DNA of 64,000 nt from positions 124,001 through 188,000 of the forward strand of contig JASCOF010000008.1 in assembly GCA_029960065.1 (NCBI GenBank). The letters are read 5' to 3'. The stretch is from Flavobacteriaceae bacterium PS02336 (GTDB lineage: Bacteria; Bacteroidota; Bacteroidia; Flavobacteriales; Flavobacteriaceae). The notes beneath the pieces are model-generated. The model was not told where the DNA came from and made no database searches. It saw only the letters and a program-made list of their open reading frames with translations. The number at the start of each line of letters is the position of its first letter. Position 1 is the first letter of the stretch. The position numbers and the translations under genes were made by a program. This document shows positions 44,223 to 54,299 of this stretch, piece after piece.

Positions 44223-46565
44223 TTATCTTTTCAAACTAAAATGCCCTTTTATCTTTCTTCCGTCTATAAAAGTTAAGGTAAACCAATAGTCGTCTGAAGG
44301 TAATTGCTGTCCGTTGAAAATTCCAGTCCAGCCCATACTGCTTTGGTTCATTTGTTTTAATAATTTTCCGTAACGGTCAAAAATACTTATCGTATAATCA
44401 GGAAGTAAATTAGAATCTTTAATAACCCATAAATCATTATATCCATCTCCATTCGGAGTAAAAAATCTAGGATAATCCAAAACATATATTAAAAATAGAT
44501 TGGATAATCCGCAGCCATTTTTATCTCGAGCAACCGCATTATAAGTTCCAGAACTAACTCCGTAGAAAATAGGATTGTCTTGAAAAGTTAATCCATCCAA
44601 TGAAAATTCGTAATCACCAGTTCCTGTATATTCCAACAAAACAGAATTATCATTTCCAGAAAAATCTTTAATGACTGCATTTGTTATTACGGCAGGTTCT
44701 GAGGCAATTACTTTGAAGTTTTTAGTTTTTTCGCATCCGTTTGAATCTTGCACTGTTACAGAATAATCTCCAGATGCATTCACACTTATTGTATTTGAAG
44801 TATTACCATTGCTCCATAAATAACTGCTAAAGCCAGTTGCAACAGATAACGTTATACTATTATTTGGGCACAAATATTCTGATTCGTCTTCAAAGTTTGG
44901 CGGATCAAAAGTATGAACAACAAGAGAAACGGGTACAACATCATAACAATCTGGACCATTTACAACTCTTGCATAAATTGTTTGATTGTAAGGAATAGTG
45001 TTTCTAAAAATATTGGGTAATTGATTCGTTTCGGTTAATGCATCATTGGCAGTCAAAAAATAATTAGCCGTTAATCCGCTTGGAAGTCCAGCAGTAATTT
45101 CAGGCGTAACTTCAGCATTTAAATCAAACTGATACAAACCATCTTGGATTTCATCTCCATCGCAGTTATTTATTGGAGCCGGATCAGCAATTGATGTTGC
45201 TGCGATTTGCAATATTACTTCTGCAATTTTAAAACAGTCAAATTCATTTTCTAATCGAGCATACACAATTTGATTATTAGCTGTATTGTTATAATTTTCG
45301 GGCGACGCAATTTTATTGGTTTTAGTCTGCGCATCGCTAAATGTTACATAATAACCTTCATTTACAATACTCGAAACATTATTTTTTACAATATTATTTG
45401 CTTTGGTGAGATTGAAAATGGAGATTCCGTCACTGTTGTCATCACATTGTAAAAGGATAGTATTTGTAGAAAGGATTTCAGCCGCGTAATCAATTTTAAT
45501 TTCTCCAGATAATACACATGTTGTACCAATTAAAATCGCTTCGACTTTGTAATTGCCAGCTTCAGTTACTTTATAACTAGAATTTGTGCTAAGAATTACA
45601 GCTGGCGAATCTTTTTTAAACCATTTAAAAGTATATGCCGCAGGATCTAGCTTAGTGTCTAAATAAACTTCTTCGCCAAAACAGGCTGGATTATTTGCGG
45701 CAATTGTGCGGTCTTCGCCGAGTGTAATTTTAGAAGCAAAACTTCCAGCTTCAAGAAATATTGCCGAATCAAGATTCCTATTCGTATCATCGGCAATAAC
45801 TAATTTTATATGATAGGTTTTACCCGCTATGACATTACTTTGGGCAGTCATTACGATTGTCTGCCCAGCATAATTTATTGGACTTGTATTGGTATTTAAA
45901 CCATTAAAATAAGTCAAGTTTGAAGCCTCGCATCCTGGATATGTAGCTGTTCCGCTTGGTCTTGTGCCCGGCTCAATCTTGGGATGTATATTTACAGAAG
46001 ATACCGGTGTATTGGTATTACGAATAACGGCAAGATTTTGATAAGGATCTGCTGTTCCAGCTTCTTTAATTAAAAAAGCAAATCCATCAGAATAACTGCA
46101 GGGATAATCGTATTGATATTCATTGGAAGCAAAAATATAATTGAAACTTAATGAATTTGCAGCAGCGACAAAATCAAATTCCAGTACCGTGCTATTCACA
46201 GAATGAGTTCCTAAAATTTGATCAAGATCACTATCGCCAAGCCAGTTTGGACTGTCACTGCTCGTTAAGTCACTTACGAAAGGACCAATAGCACTTTGAG
46301 CTGTTGAAGTGGCAAGCACTATTCCTTCTGTAAAAGGAAAATTGCTTCCGTTGCTGTTGAAATAGGCAAAACTCTGTCTTCCAGGCCTAAAAGTATCTCC
46401 GTTTCCTGTTGAATTGGATGCAGCAGCACATGCACTATTAACTAAAACATTTTCAATAAGCTGCTGCGGTGTTTTTTGATCATCAACGATAATAACTTGT
46501 CCATTTGCACTTATAATTGCAAAGTTTATAAGTGCTAAAACTAAAATACTTTTAAAATAATTCAT
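44223..46565 (-). CDS. T9SS type B surface protein with choice-of-anchor L domain
   Basis: A 780-residue secreted protein (signal peptide ending near ANGQ, residue 22). Residues about 25-260 fit the choice-of-anchor L domain (QLIENVLVNSACAAASN, FTEGIVLATS, FIFASNEYQYDYPCSYSDGFAFLI-type motif). Ig-like segments with SYLWSNGNTSNTISV follow. A type B sorting domain ends the protein (FFTPNGDGYNDLWVI, FDRYGKLLKQM, GWTGIFNG, GHFSLKR), closely like that of the downstream gene. The two are adjacent and codirectional with a 185-bp gap, suggesting a pair of surface adhesins. The type B domain usually leaves the protein cell-attached by a route still being worked out. Confidence 0.88.
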   Translation of the reverse strand: MNYFKSILVLALINFAIISANGQVIIVDDQKTPQQLIENVLVNSACAAASNSTGNGDTFRPGRQSFAYFNSNGSNFPFTEGIVLATSTAQSAIGPFVSDLTSSDSPNWLGDSDLDQILGTHSVNSTVLEFDFVAAANSLSFNYIFASNEYQYDYPCSYSDGFAFLIKEAGTADPYQNLAVIRNTNTPVSSVNIHPKIEPGTRPSGTATYPGCEASNLTYFNGLNTNTSPINYAGQTIVMTAQSNVIAGKTYHIKLVIADDTNRNLDSAIFLEAGSFASKITLGEDRTIAANNPACFGEEVYLDTKLDPAAYTFKWFKKDSPAVILSTNSSYKVTEAGNYKVEAILIGTTCVLSGEIKIDYAAEILSTNTILLQCDDNSDGISIFNLTKANNIVKNNVSSIVNEGYYVTFSDAQTKTNKIASPENYNNTANNQIVYARLENEFDCFKIAEVILQIAATSIADPAPINNCDGDEIQDGLYQFDLNAEVTPEITAGLPSGLTANYFLTANDALTETNQLPNIFRNTIPYNQTIYARVVNGPDCYDVVPVSLVVHTFDPPNFEDESEYLCPNNSITLSVATGFSSYLWSNGNTSNTISVNASGDYSVTVQDSNGCEKTKNFKVIASEPAVITNAVIKDFSGNDNSVLLEYTGTGDYEFSLDGLTFQDNPIFYGVSSGTYNAVARDKNGCGLSNLFLIYVLDYPRFFTPNGDGYNDLWVIKDSNLLPDYTISIFDRYGKLLKQMNQSSMGWTGIFNGQQLPSDDYWFTLTFIDGRKIKGHFSLKR

Positions 46566-46580
46566 AGTATAACAAATATA

Positions 46581-47417
46581 CTACAAATCTCTATTTTTTA
46601 ATAATTTGTAAGAAAAATAAACGAATAAAAAAGTCCATACTAAAACAATTAAAACGGCACTGTAACTTACACTATAATCGATGTCTGTTTCGATTCCGAT
46701 TTGCGTGCCTATATTTTTGACTACAGACAATCTAGGAGCTGGATTGATAATTAAGTTAGACATTGATTCTAAAGGGAAAAACTGCGTAATTTTTTCATCT
46801 GTATTGCTTTCTGGAAAAACTTTAAAAGCAAGAAAACCTCTTGCAATGCTTTCGATGATACTCCAAACTAAAAGAAAGCCTAGAGCAAATGCAGATCTTT
46901 TTACCAAAATTCCTAAGAATAAACAGAAAGAGAAGAAACCAGTAAGTTTTACAAAAAAGGCCAAGAGATAATCTAAATCCATTAGAATGACATCTAATTC
47001 ATTGTAAGAAGAAAAAATCAAACCAAGAATTAAACTCATCACAAAAACGAAAACAGTTGAAACAAAGGCAAACAAAACAACCGTTAAAAACTTTGAGAGA
47101 ATAAATTCTTTTTTACTTAAACCGTCTATTAAATTTTGTTTTAAAGTCCCGTAACTATATTCGTTGGCCATCATCGAAACAATTACAATGGCAAGAAATA
47201 ATTTTAGAATAGCAGCCACATAAGTATTGAAATGCCAAATAAAAGGAAAATTGAAAATTCCCATTTCAGCCAGATGAAATTTAAAAGGGCCAATATCAAA
47301 TTTTATTGCAGCAATTAAAGCAATAAAAGAAAGTAATATAAAATAAGTCAGAGTCAATATTTTACTGGCTCTATTCATCCAGATTTTTTGTAATTCTATA
47401 GAGAGAAGTCTTTTCAT
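46581..47417 (-). CDS. ABC transporter permease (ABC-2 type)
   Basis: A 278-residue membrane protein with about six hydrophobic segments and the ABC-2 permease features MNRASKILTLTYF, MMANEYSYGTLKQNLIDGLSKKEFILSK and a final membrane helix (VLIVLVWTFLFVYFSYKLL). It forms an exporter with the ATPase encoded 7 bp upstream. The substrate is unknown; such pairs in Bacteroidota are often annotated as lantibiotic- or antibiotic-resistance-like or gliding-related, without proof. Confidence 0.88.
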   Translation of the reverse strand: MKRLLSIELQKIWMNRASKILTLTYFILLSFIALIAAIKFDIGPFKFHLAEMGIFNFPFIWHFNTYVAAILKLFLAIVIVSMMANEYSYGTLKQNLIDGLSKKEFILSKFLTVVLFAFVSTVFVFVMSLILGLIFSSYNELDVILMDLDYLLAFFVKLTGFFSFCLFLGILVKRSAFALGFLLVWSIIESIARGFLAFKVFPESNTDEKITQFFPLESMSNLIINPAPRLSVVKNIGTQIGIETDIDYSVSYSAVLIVLVWTFLFVYFSYKLLKNRDL

Positions 47418-47424
47418 AACTTGG

Positions 47425-48333
47425 TTAGTTTTTTGGATTGGTATTTTTTGTTAATTCTAAAAATTGAGCTTCAAGGCTGTTTTTACGTTTTACTAAATGA
47501 TTTAAAACAACATTTTTAGAAAATAAAAATTGATTCAATTCTGAAGCAGATAATTCTGATTTAAGGTAAACCAAAATTTTTCCATCTTCTTCTTTGATTT
47601 GTCCGACAGCATCATGACTGCTTAAAACTAATTTTAATTCCTCGTTATTTTGAGCAGAAACTTCAAAGAAACCTTCATTTGCAGACATTCCATCTACAGA
47701 ACCAGAGTATAAAACCTCTCCTTTTCTTAAAACAATTACTTCAGAACACACTTTTTCTACTTCATCCAATAAATGTGAAGCCAATAAAATTGTCGTTCCT
47801 TGTGAAGCAATTTTTTTAATAATATCTCGAATCTGATGAATTCCCTGTGGATCTAAGCCGTTGGTTGGTTCATCTAAAATTAGAATTTCAGGATCATTTA
47901 AAAGTGCCGATGCAATTGCCAGACGCTGTTTCATTCCTAGAGAGAAAGTACTGAATTTGCTGTCTTTTCGTTCACTCAAACCAACCAATTCTAATTTTTC
48001 GTTGACTTTAGAATAATTGATGTTTTTAATTTTGCAAACCAGTTTCAGGTTTTGCTCGGCCGTCATGTAAGGATAGAAATTAGGTCTTTCTATAATCGCA
48101 CCAACTTTTTTTAAAGCTTCGTGTGTTTCAACATTGCCGTCAAACCAGCGGTAGTTGCCAGAAGATTTGTTTACAACATTTAGAACAATTCCTAATGTAG
48201 TCGATTTTCCGCTGCCGTTTGGCCCAAGAATGCCATAAACACGACCTTTTTGTATTGTAAAAGATACATTTTTCAGCGCCTGGATTCGGCCGTATCTTTT
48301 ATTTAGATTCTCAATGGTTAATATGGTTTCCAA
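47425..48333 (-). CDS. ABC transporter ATP-binding protein
   Basis: A 302-residue ATPase with Walker A GPNGSGKST (residues 37-45), a signature motif FSLGMKQRLAIASALL, Walker B ILILDEPTNGLDP and the H-loop in LLASHLLDEVE. The C-terminal 80 residues are a small domain often found in export ATPases. It lies upstream of the ABC-2 permease gene with a 7-bp gap. The substrate is unknown. Confidence 0.94.
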   Translation of the reverse strand: METILTIENLNKRYGRIQALKNVSFTIQKGRVYGILGPNGSGKSTTLGIVLNVVNKSSGNYRWFDGNVETHEALKKVGAIIERPNFYPYMTAEQNLKLVCKIKNINYSKVNEKLELVGLSERKDSKFSTFSLGMKQRLAIASALLNDPEILILDEPTNGLDPQGIHQIRDIIKKIASQGTTILLASHLLDEVEKVCSEVIVLRKGEVLYSGSVDGMSANEGFFEVSAQNNEELKLVLSSHDAVGQIKEEDGKILVYLKSELSASELNQFLFSKNVVLNHLVKRKNSLEAQFLELTKNTNPKN

Positions 48334-48439
48334 ATTTTTCTGGTTTTAGTTTTTAGTATGACGAACCAAGTTGATTTTTGTTACTTTAATTTCTAACATT
48401 AAATCGTATTGATGTAAATTTGTAATAAAGATATTCAAA

Positions 48440-49492
48440 ATGAGCGAGCCTTTAATGGTTTTAAAAAAACCTTCATATCCTTTAACACAATCACTTTTAA
48501 GCTACTTGGAGAGATACGAACGTATTTCTAAAGTTTCTGTGTTTTATGATGATTTACTTCGTTTTTCGGGCTCAATCAATGTTTATGATAAACATGACAA
48601 CGATACACTTTGGATTAGGGTTTACTACAGCGAATTTGAGCGTAATGAAATTGATTTAAATCTTAAAAGAATTTATTCGCTTCTGCATTCAGATGGTAAC
48701 AGCGAGATTATTCAATTTCTGAATATTGATGCAATTGATTACTGTACTTTCGGGAATTCTAAACCTTTCAGAATAAAAGTTAGAAATATTCTTAACGATA
48801 ATTACGTTCATTTCTACATAAAAAAAGCAGATGCATCACGCATTTATGGTTTAGAATTGGAAGATATTTTATCACCAGATAAAATCAACTTTTTGGTATA
48901 TAAAGATACTCTGATCGAAGAACACATTATCGGAATTCCAGGCGATGTTTTTATGGATACTTTGTTAGAAAGCTGTTCTGAAATGGAAAAAGCCCAGATT
49001 GCAAAAGAGTTTGTAAAGTTTAACGAACGCTGTATGATTCGGCTTTTGGGCGATATGAGAGCTTATAATTACGTAATTGTGCCTATTCACGATTTTGATC
49101 AAGTAGTGTATAAAATCCGCCCGATTGATTTTGATCAGCAGTGTTACGAAGGAAATTTTAAAGTTTATCGTCCGCAGTTTTTCAAGGAAAATTTTCCTAT
49201 GATCCAGCTGATTAAAGAAAAATTGGAAGAACGTTCTATTATTCAGTATAAAGATGAAGAAAGAGCCATCTTGGCAAAACGTATCCATTCCGCAGAAAAC
49301 AGGATCAAAAAACTTTTAAATATCATGTGTCACGATACGATTTCGACAGAAGAACATCTGAATCAGCTTAAAATGGAATTGTATCGATATACCAACGATA
49401 TGAAATTTAAAAATGCTAAATCAATGGGACATGTCATGCACGCCGCATTCGAATTTATAATCCGTAATTTTAAAAACACTAATTTAGTTTAG
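48440..49492 (+). CDS. conserved protein with kinase-like motifs, unknown function
   Basis: I do not recognise a named family. The 350-residue cytoplasmic protein has a segment VHFYIKKAD (Lys128/129), then VYKDTLIEEHIIGIPGD, then LLGDMRAYNY with Asp205 and Asn210 five residues apart, then RPIDFDQQ (Asp230/Asp232). The spacing resembles the catalytic loop (HxDxxxxN) and metal-binding DFG/DFD of protein-kinase-fold or aminoglycoside-phosphotransferase enzymes. The last 90 residues are helical. It stands between an ABC exporter and a lipoprotein gene. Kinase activity is a hypothesis from motif spacing. Confidence 0.75.
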   Translation: MSEPLMVLKKPSYPLTQSLLSYLERYERISKVSVFYDDLLRFSGSINVYDKHDNDTLWIRVYYSEFERNEIDLNLKRIYSLLHSDGNSEIIQFLNIDAIDYCTFGNSKPFRIKVRNILNDNYVHFYIKKADASRIYGLELEDILSPDKINFLVYKDTLIEEHIIGIPGDVFMDTLLESCSEMEKAQIAKEFVKFNERCMIRLLGDMRAYNYVIVPIHDFDQVVYKIRPIDFDQQCYEGNFKVYRPQFFKENFPMIQLIKEKLEERSIIQYKDEERAILAKRIHSAENRIKKLLNIMCHDTISTEEHLNQLKMELYRYTNDMKFKNAKSMGHVMHAAFEFIIRNFKNTNLV

Positions 49493-49544
49493 AATTATTG
49501 TCAACCTTCGTTGCTAGGGGTGATAAAATATAAAAAATACTATC

Positions 49545-50402
49545 ATGAAAAAATCCTTTTTAGTAGCCATTTCTTTAGCTTTATTGGCCTGCCAAAAACA
49601 ATCAGGTTCTGACTTAAAGGAACTTTATTCGCTTCCAAAAAAAATGAAAGAAGTTTCGGGAATTGCTTATTTTCCTGAAAATAATCTGCTTTATACTTTA
49701 GAAGACAGCGGTAATAAAAATGCTATTTATGCCATTGATTCGAAAGGTAAATTAGCTAAAACCATCAATATTTCGAATGCTTCAAATGTCGATTGGGAAG
49801 ATATTACAAAAGACAAAGCAGGAAATATCTATATTGGTGATTTTGGAAACAATGATAACGAACGCAGGGATTTGTGTATTTATAAAGTTGCAAAAAATCA
49901 ATTGAATAAAGATTTGGCTTCTGCCGAATATAAAATCTCATTTTCGTATCCAGAACAAAAAGAATTTCCGCCAAAGAAAAAAGAAATGTTTTATGATGTT
50001 GAAGGCTTTTTTGAACACAACGGTTATTTTTATCTTTTTACAAAAAACCGAAGCAAAGGTTTTGATGGAACGGCTTTTATTTATAAAATCAAAAATGCTT
50101 CGGGAACACAAAAAGCAGTAAAAATAGGAGAGTTCAAAACCTGCAGCAATTACAATCACTGCGTGTTAACCAGTGCTACAATAAGTCCAGACGGCAAAAA
50201 AGTAGCCTTATTAAGTCATGATAAAGTTCTTTTATTTAAAGGTTTCAAAGGAGATTTATTCCACAAAGGAACGCAGACCCAAATAGAACTAAATCATTTT
50301 TCTCAAAAAGAAGCTATAGTTTTCAAAGACAATAACACCCTTTTGATTGCCGACGAAAAAGCCGATAAAATAGGAGGAAATGTATATGAGTTTAGACTTT
50401 AA
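49545..50402 (+). CDS. beta-propeller-like lipoprotein, unknown function
   Basis: A 285-residue lipoprotein (Cys16 in LALLACQKQ). The mature part has repeated strand-turn blades: EVSGIAYFPENNLLYTLEDSGNKNAIYAID, VDWEDITKDKAGNIYIGDFGNNDNERRDLCIYKV, YDVEGFFEHNGYFYLFTKN, and a final KEAIVFKDNNTLLIADE. These resemble NHL/SdiA-regulated or esterase-like propellers. The GDFGNN and DWEDI motifs recur in flavobacterial homologues annotated only as hypothetical. It may bind a ligand in the periplasm. It follows the kinase-like gene by 52 bp. Confidence 0.7.
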   Translation: MKKSFLVAISLALLACQKQSGSDLKELYSLPKKMKEVSGIAYFPENNLLYTLEDSGNKNAIYAIDSKGKLAKTINISNASNVDWEDITKDKAGNIYIGDFGNNDNERRDLCIYKVAKNQLNKDLASAEYKISFSYPEQKEFPPKKKEMFYDVEGFFEHNGYFYLFTKNRSKGFDGTAFIYKIKNASGTQKAVKIGEFKTCSNYNHCVLTSATISPDGKKVALLSHDKVLLFKGFKGDLFHKGTQTQIELNHFSQKEAIVFKDNNTLLIADEKADKIGGNVYEFRL

Positions 50403-50407
50403 GGTTC

Positions 50408-50540
50408 TGAGATGCTAAGATACTAAGGGGCTAAGTCAAAAAAGTTAGCCACGAATTCAGGAATTATTTGTAATTAAAATTCGTGAATTCGTGGCTTTTT
50501 TTATCGCTATCTAAGAAAACCTTAGCTCCTTAGCATCTTT
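50408..50540. repeat. composite inverted repeat: 7-bp-period arms around a GCCACGAATTC hairpin
   Basis: Left arm AGATGCTAAGATACTAAGG (about 50412-50430) is matched by the right arm CTTAGCTCCTTAGCATCT (about 50521-50539), both with CTAAG spaced about every 7 bp. Inside, GCCACGAATTCAGGAATT and AATTCGTGAATTCGTGGC form an 18-bp stem with one mismatch, followed by a T run. It lies between convergent genes and can end transcription both ways. Related heptad arms flank the gene at 60837-61196. Confidence 0.75.
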
Positions 50541-50541
50541 T

Positions 50542-53500
50542 TTAAAAGCTATAAGCCGCTCCAAAAATCACCCTTCCAATTTCGTCAGGAGATTTGAAAT
50601 AAGAGATTCTCGCAGTTAAAACATTAATGGCATTTAACCAAAGTCCACCGCCGTAATCATGGTGCCATTTTTTAGAATCTTCGCCATCAAGCCAAACCCT
50701 TCCATAATCAAAACCGCCTAGGATTCCGTATGTAAAAGGAGCAATCGTTTTGCGGATTCGGCCAAGGCTTAAACGTAAATCAGAACTTTGAGAGAAATAA
50801 GAACTTCCTAAAAAGCGTTCATTTCTAAAACCACGCAAATCTGTATCACCGCCTAAAGCTGCACCTTGATAAAATTCATAGTTATTATTAAAAATTGCTT
50901 TCCCTTTAAGATAACTTGCCAAGACCAGTTTTCCGTTTTTGTCAATTTTATGCGTAAATCCTAAAGCACTTTCCAGAGTAGGAAAGTTTTTATTCGTTTC
51001 GTCTAAATTCGCAGTCCAGGTTCCAGCAATCATAAAAAACATTCCTAAAGTTGGTTTGGCAGCAAAATCAGAATTTTTGAAAAGATATTTCACTTTCAAA
51101 CTTCCATAATTCTGAGTGTTAAATACATCAGGATTTACAATATTTGGAAGGTTTATAAATCTATTTTCCGTTTCTTCAACTGTCATTCTCTGGAATATTG
51201 GCTGAATACTGAATTCACTTCCATATCTTCCAACATGTCTTACAGCTCCAGAAGCGTTAAACTTTCTGATACGCACACGATTATAATCTAAATCATCATC
51301 ATTGTCATATTTTGATTCATTTCCATATCCAAAATAGTTCATTGCAAAATTTGGAGTTGTATAAAGTGATTCAACATCAATAACCCATTTCCCTAATAAT
51401 CCAGGAAAATGTGCAACGTAGTTAAATTCTAAACCGCCAGTTGCGAAATAATAAAAAGCATTTAAAACATGTCTCTGCGTATACGGATTCTGTTTGAAGT
51501 TGTTTACCGTGTAATTTAAATTGATACCGACTTTTACTCCGTCATCAGGATTGAATCCAATATTAGGAAGACCAGAAACTACATTGTATTTTGGTTTTTC
51601 ATAATTATACAGGTTAACATCATAATCGTCTGTTAACTGCGTCTGCGTTTTAGAATCTAAATTATAGGTGTTTTCTTTTGATTTAAAATCGTAAACAATA
51701 ACCTTTCTTCCATTTTCAATGTTATAAGTATCATTGTTTTGGCCTCCAATTAAACGAACTTTAATTCTTGATTTGTAATCGCCTTTAACCTCAAAAATGT
51801 CATTATCATCTAAACCATAAATCCATAAATTTTTGGTTTTGGCATCGGTAACTGTTTTGGTGTATTGTAATTCATCACCATCTTTTTTAGTTCTGAAAAC
51901 CTGAATTTCAATGCTTTTTTTCGCATTATGATTCAAAACGAACTTATCTTTTTTATCCGTTCCAGCAATCATTACCGTTTTGCTTAAAACATCAGAGTAA
52001 ATGGCAGCATATTTTTGAAGCTCTCTTTTTCTGTTTTTTAATTTTCGAATAATTTCATCAACCGTTTCATCCTGAACTTCTTTAGGCATATTTTTAAAAG
52101 AATTCTCAATATCAGCGTCAGATAAATTATCCTGAATGTATTTTGCCTGCTCGATCCAGTCTTTTTGGTCAGCGGTTCTTAAAAATGCCAAATCCATTGG
52201 ATAAGGTTCTCTACTCAGCCATTTTACATTGCCAATTTTATCTTTAAAAGTTCTCATGTGGCGCAATGCTGGGATATTCATTAAAATAGAAAGTAACGCT
52301 CCATCGTATTTTACAAAAGCCTGATCTCTGTCACGCGGAATTGGTTTGTAAATTACTTTTCCATCCTTTTTAAATTCAGCCCAGCGCCATTGATCGCTGT
52401 GTCTGTCCCAATCGCCAATAAGGATATCAAATAAACGGGCTTTTATATATTCTTTTTCGTCAACCGAATATTTTTCATCTTTATGAAGATTCAGCATCAT
52501 ATCATCGGTGCTGATAATATTACTTGGATTTCCGAAGTTTTTTCCATCTAAATGATTGTCCGCAGGTCTTTCTTCAATCATATACAATTGATCTCCAAAA
52601 CCAGCATTAAATTCTCCTAAACCATTTTGTCTCGGGATATAATATAAAATTGGATTGGTATGCAGTAATCCTAATTTGTTCGACATTCCTCCAATAGCAT
52701 AAGGAGCATAAGGATGAGAAGTGGTATAAAAGTCAAATAAGAAACTTTCAGTATATGTATCTTCAAAATCATTTACGATATATTGATCTTTAAAAGCAAC
52801 AGATTGTAAAAATACAGTAGCACTTTTTTTCATGCCTCGCATTACATATTCACGGCCTTTTGGATCAGACATTCTTAAAGAAACAGATTGATGTCCGCCA
52901 CCTTCTCGAATAGGTTTCAAACCGCCTTTTAAAGTATCGACGGTCGCTATAGTTGCCTCAATTGGCATACTATAATATTTTCTATAATGTTTTCCGAATA
53001 AAAAACTATGAAACCAGCTTTTATCCGTCATTTTAGGTGAATAGATTGAAGTTGTAATTTTTGATGGAAACTTATTTGAAAGATCCGAAGCCCAGTTAAT
53101 TTCTTTGGCTTTTATAATTTCACGTTCAAAAAGCAGTTTTTCTTTATTGTTTTCATTTCCATAGAAAGAAACTTTAGCATCACCGCTTTTAAAAAGAGTT
53201 AAAGTTGCGTACCCATTTCCACCGTATGAAAAATCGTTCTCGTTTATAGCTCTTGCTGCTTCAGATTTAGATCCCGCACCGCTGATAATCTGCTGAATAT
53301 TTTCGTCGCTGATGTATTGAAGATTATGATCGTGGCCCGAAACTACAATTACATTTTTCTGCTTTTGCAAAAGCGTTTTAATTCGCTTCGCATAAATTGT
53401 ATATTGTTTATTCTGAATATCCTGCGGACTAACACCAGAAGTTTTTCTCAGCAAATTAATAAAAGAACCAATTACTGGAAGCGGAATTTTTTTCTCTAAC

Positions 53501-54273
53501 GGAAACAATTGTTTTTCTAATGAAAATTGTCCGCCGTGAGTTCCGTTGCTTAGTAAAGGGTGATGAATAGCAAGAACAACTGTTTTTTCCTGATTTTTAT
53601 TTAGAATGTTTTCCAGTTCTTCAAAAAAAGCTTCTCTGGTTTTAATCTCGCAATTGTCGTTAATTGTTGGATGATCGTCCCAATCTTCTAGAAACCATTC
53701 ACTGTCAATAGTTACTAACGTTGTAATACTATCAATTTTTACATCTTCAATCGGACAAGACTTTCTAGGCATAAAAGCTTTCTTGTCATTTAAATGCTTT
53801 GTCACAAAATCAGCTTGGAGTTCAAGGCCTTTAATACCGCTGTACCAATCGTGATTACCCGGAATAAAAATAGTTTTTCCTCTGTATCCGTCGGCCAGTT
53901 TTAACTGATTGGTTAGCTTTGTTTCAGCTAGAGCTTTGTCTCCAGACTTTTTATCACTAGGAAAACCTTTAGGGTAGATGTTATCTCCCAAGAAAAGCAA
54001 TGTGGATTTTTTACTTGCTTTTTTCAGTCTTTTATGTAATAGTTCGAGTGTTTGCTGTGCTTGTTTTTCGTCAGCATTTCCAGCGTCTCCTACAAGAAAA
54101 AAAGTGTGGTCAATTTTTAAGCTATCCGTTGCGTTTTCATTCTCGATAGAACTTACGTTTTTACCATATTGAGGTTTGTGTGTTGCACAAGAGTAAACAA
54201 GAAAAAGCAGCAATAAAGCAACCTTTCCAGTTTTAATTTTGGCAATAAAATGATTATCCAAAAACAATTTCAT
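50542..54273 (-). CDS. metallophosphoesterase - kinase-like - Omp85 barrel fusion lipoprotein
   Basis: A 1,243-residue protein with a lipoprotein-like leader (Cys29, VYSCATHK). Residues about 55-385 are a calcineurin-like metallophosphoesterase: Asp63 (VGDAGN), Asp97-Asn98 (LGDNIYP), GNHD at 139-142, His237/238 (IHHP) and VSGHDH at 311-316. Residues about 430-720 hold REYVMRG, then IGDWDRHSDQWRW (Asp623) and KPIPRDRDQAF (Asp648/650), resembling Fam20/CotH-type atypical kinase motifs. From about residue 900 on is an outer-membrane barrel with DLRGFRNERF, an Omp85 L6-like motif, and a C-terminal Phe. It probably sits in the outer membrane. It reads divergently from the HD-DUF5706 gene, with 26 bp between the start codons. 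Metallophosphoesterase and barrel are firm; the kinase region is inferred. Confidence 0.85.
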   Translation of the reverse strand: MKLFLDNHFIAKIKTGKVALLLLFLVYSCATHKPQYGKNVSSIENENATDSLKIDHTFFLVGDAGNADEKQAQQTLELLHKRLKKASKKSTLLFLGDNIYPKGFPSDKKSGDKALAETKLTNQLKLADGYRGKTIFIPGNHDWYSGIKGLELQADFVTKHLNDKKAFMPRKSCPIEDVKIDSITTLVTIDSEWFLEDWDDHPTINDNCEIKTREAFFEELENILNKNQEKTVVLAIHHPLLSNGTHGGQFSLEKQLFPLEKKIPLPVIGSFINLLRKTSGVSPQDIQNKQYTIYAKRIKTLLQKQKNVIVVSGHDHNLQYISDENIQQIISGAGSKSEAARAINENDFSYGGNGYATLTLFKSGDAKVSFYGNENNKEKLLFEREIIKAKEINWASDLSNKFPSKITTSIYSPKMTDKSWFHSFLFGKHYRKYYSMPIEATIATVDTLKGGLKPIREGGGHQSVSLRMSDPKGREYVMRGMKKSATVFLQSVAFKDQYIVNDFEDTYTESFLFDFYTTSHPYAPYAIGGMSNKLGLLHTNPILYYIPRQNGLGEFNAGFGDQLYMIEERPADNHLDGKNFGNPSNIISTDDMMLNLHKDEKYSVDEKEYIKARLFDILIGDWDRHSDQWRWAEFKKDGKVIYKPIPRDRDQAFVKYDGALLSILMNIPALRHMRTFKDKIGNVKWLSREPYPMDLAFLRTADQKDWIEQAKYIQDNLSDADIENSFKNMPKEVQDETVDEIIRKLKNRKRELQKYAAIYSDVLSKTVMIAGTDKKDKFVLNHNAKKSIEIQVFRTKKDGDELQYTKTVTDAKTKNLWIYGLDDNDIFEVKGDYKSRIKVRLIGGQNNDTYNIENGRKVIVYDFKSKENTYNLDSKTQTQLTDDYDVNLYNYEKPKYNVVSGLPNIGFNPDDGVKVGINLNYTVNNFKQNPYTQRHVLNAFYYFATGGLEFNYVAHFPGLLGKWVIDVESLYTTPNFAMNYFGYGNESKYDNDDDLDYNRVRIRKFNASGAVRHVGRYGSEFSIQPIFQRMTVEETENRFINLPNIVNPDVFNTQNYGSLKVKYLFKNSDFAAKPTLGMFFMIAGTWTANLDETNKNFPTLESALGFTHKIDKNGKLVLASYLKGKAIFNNNYEFYQGAALGGDTDLRGFRNERFLGSSYFSQSSDLRLSLGRIRKTIAPFTYGILGGFDYGRVWLDGEDSKKWHHDYGGGLWLNAINVLTARISYFKSPDEIGRVIFGAAYSF

Positions 54274-54299
54274 AATTTAGTGGTATAAAAATATTCTTT

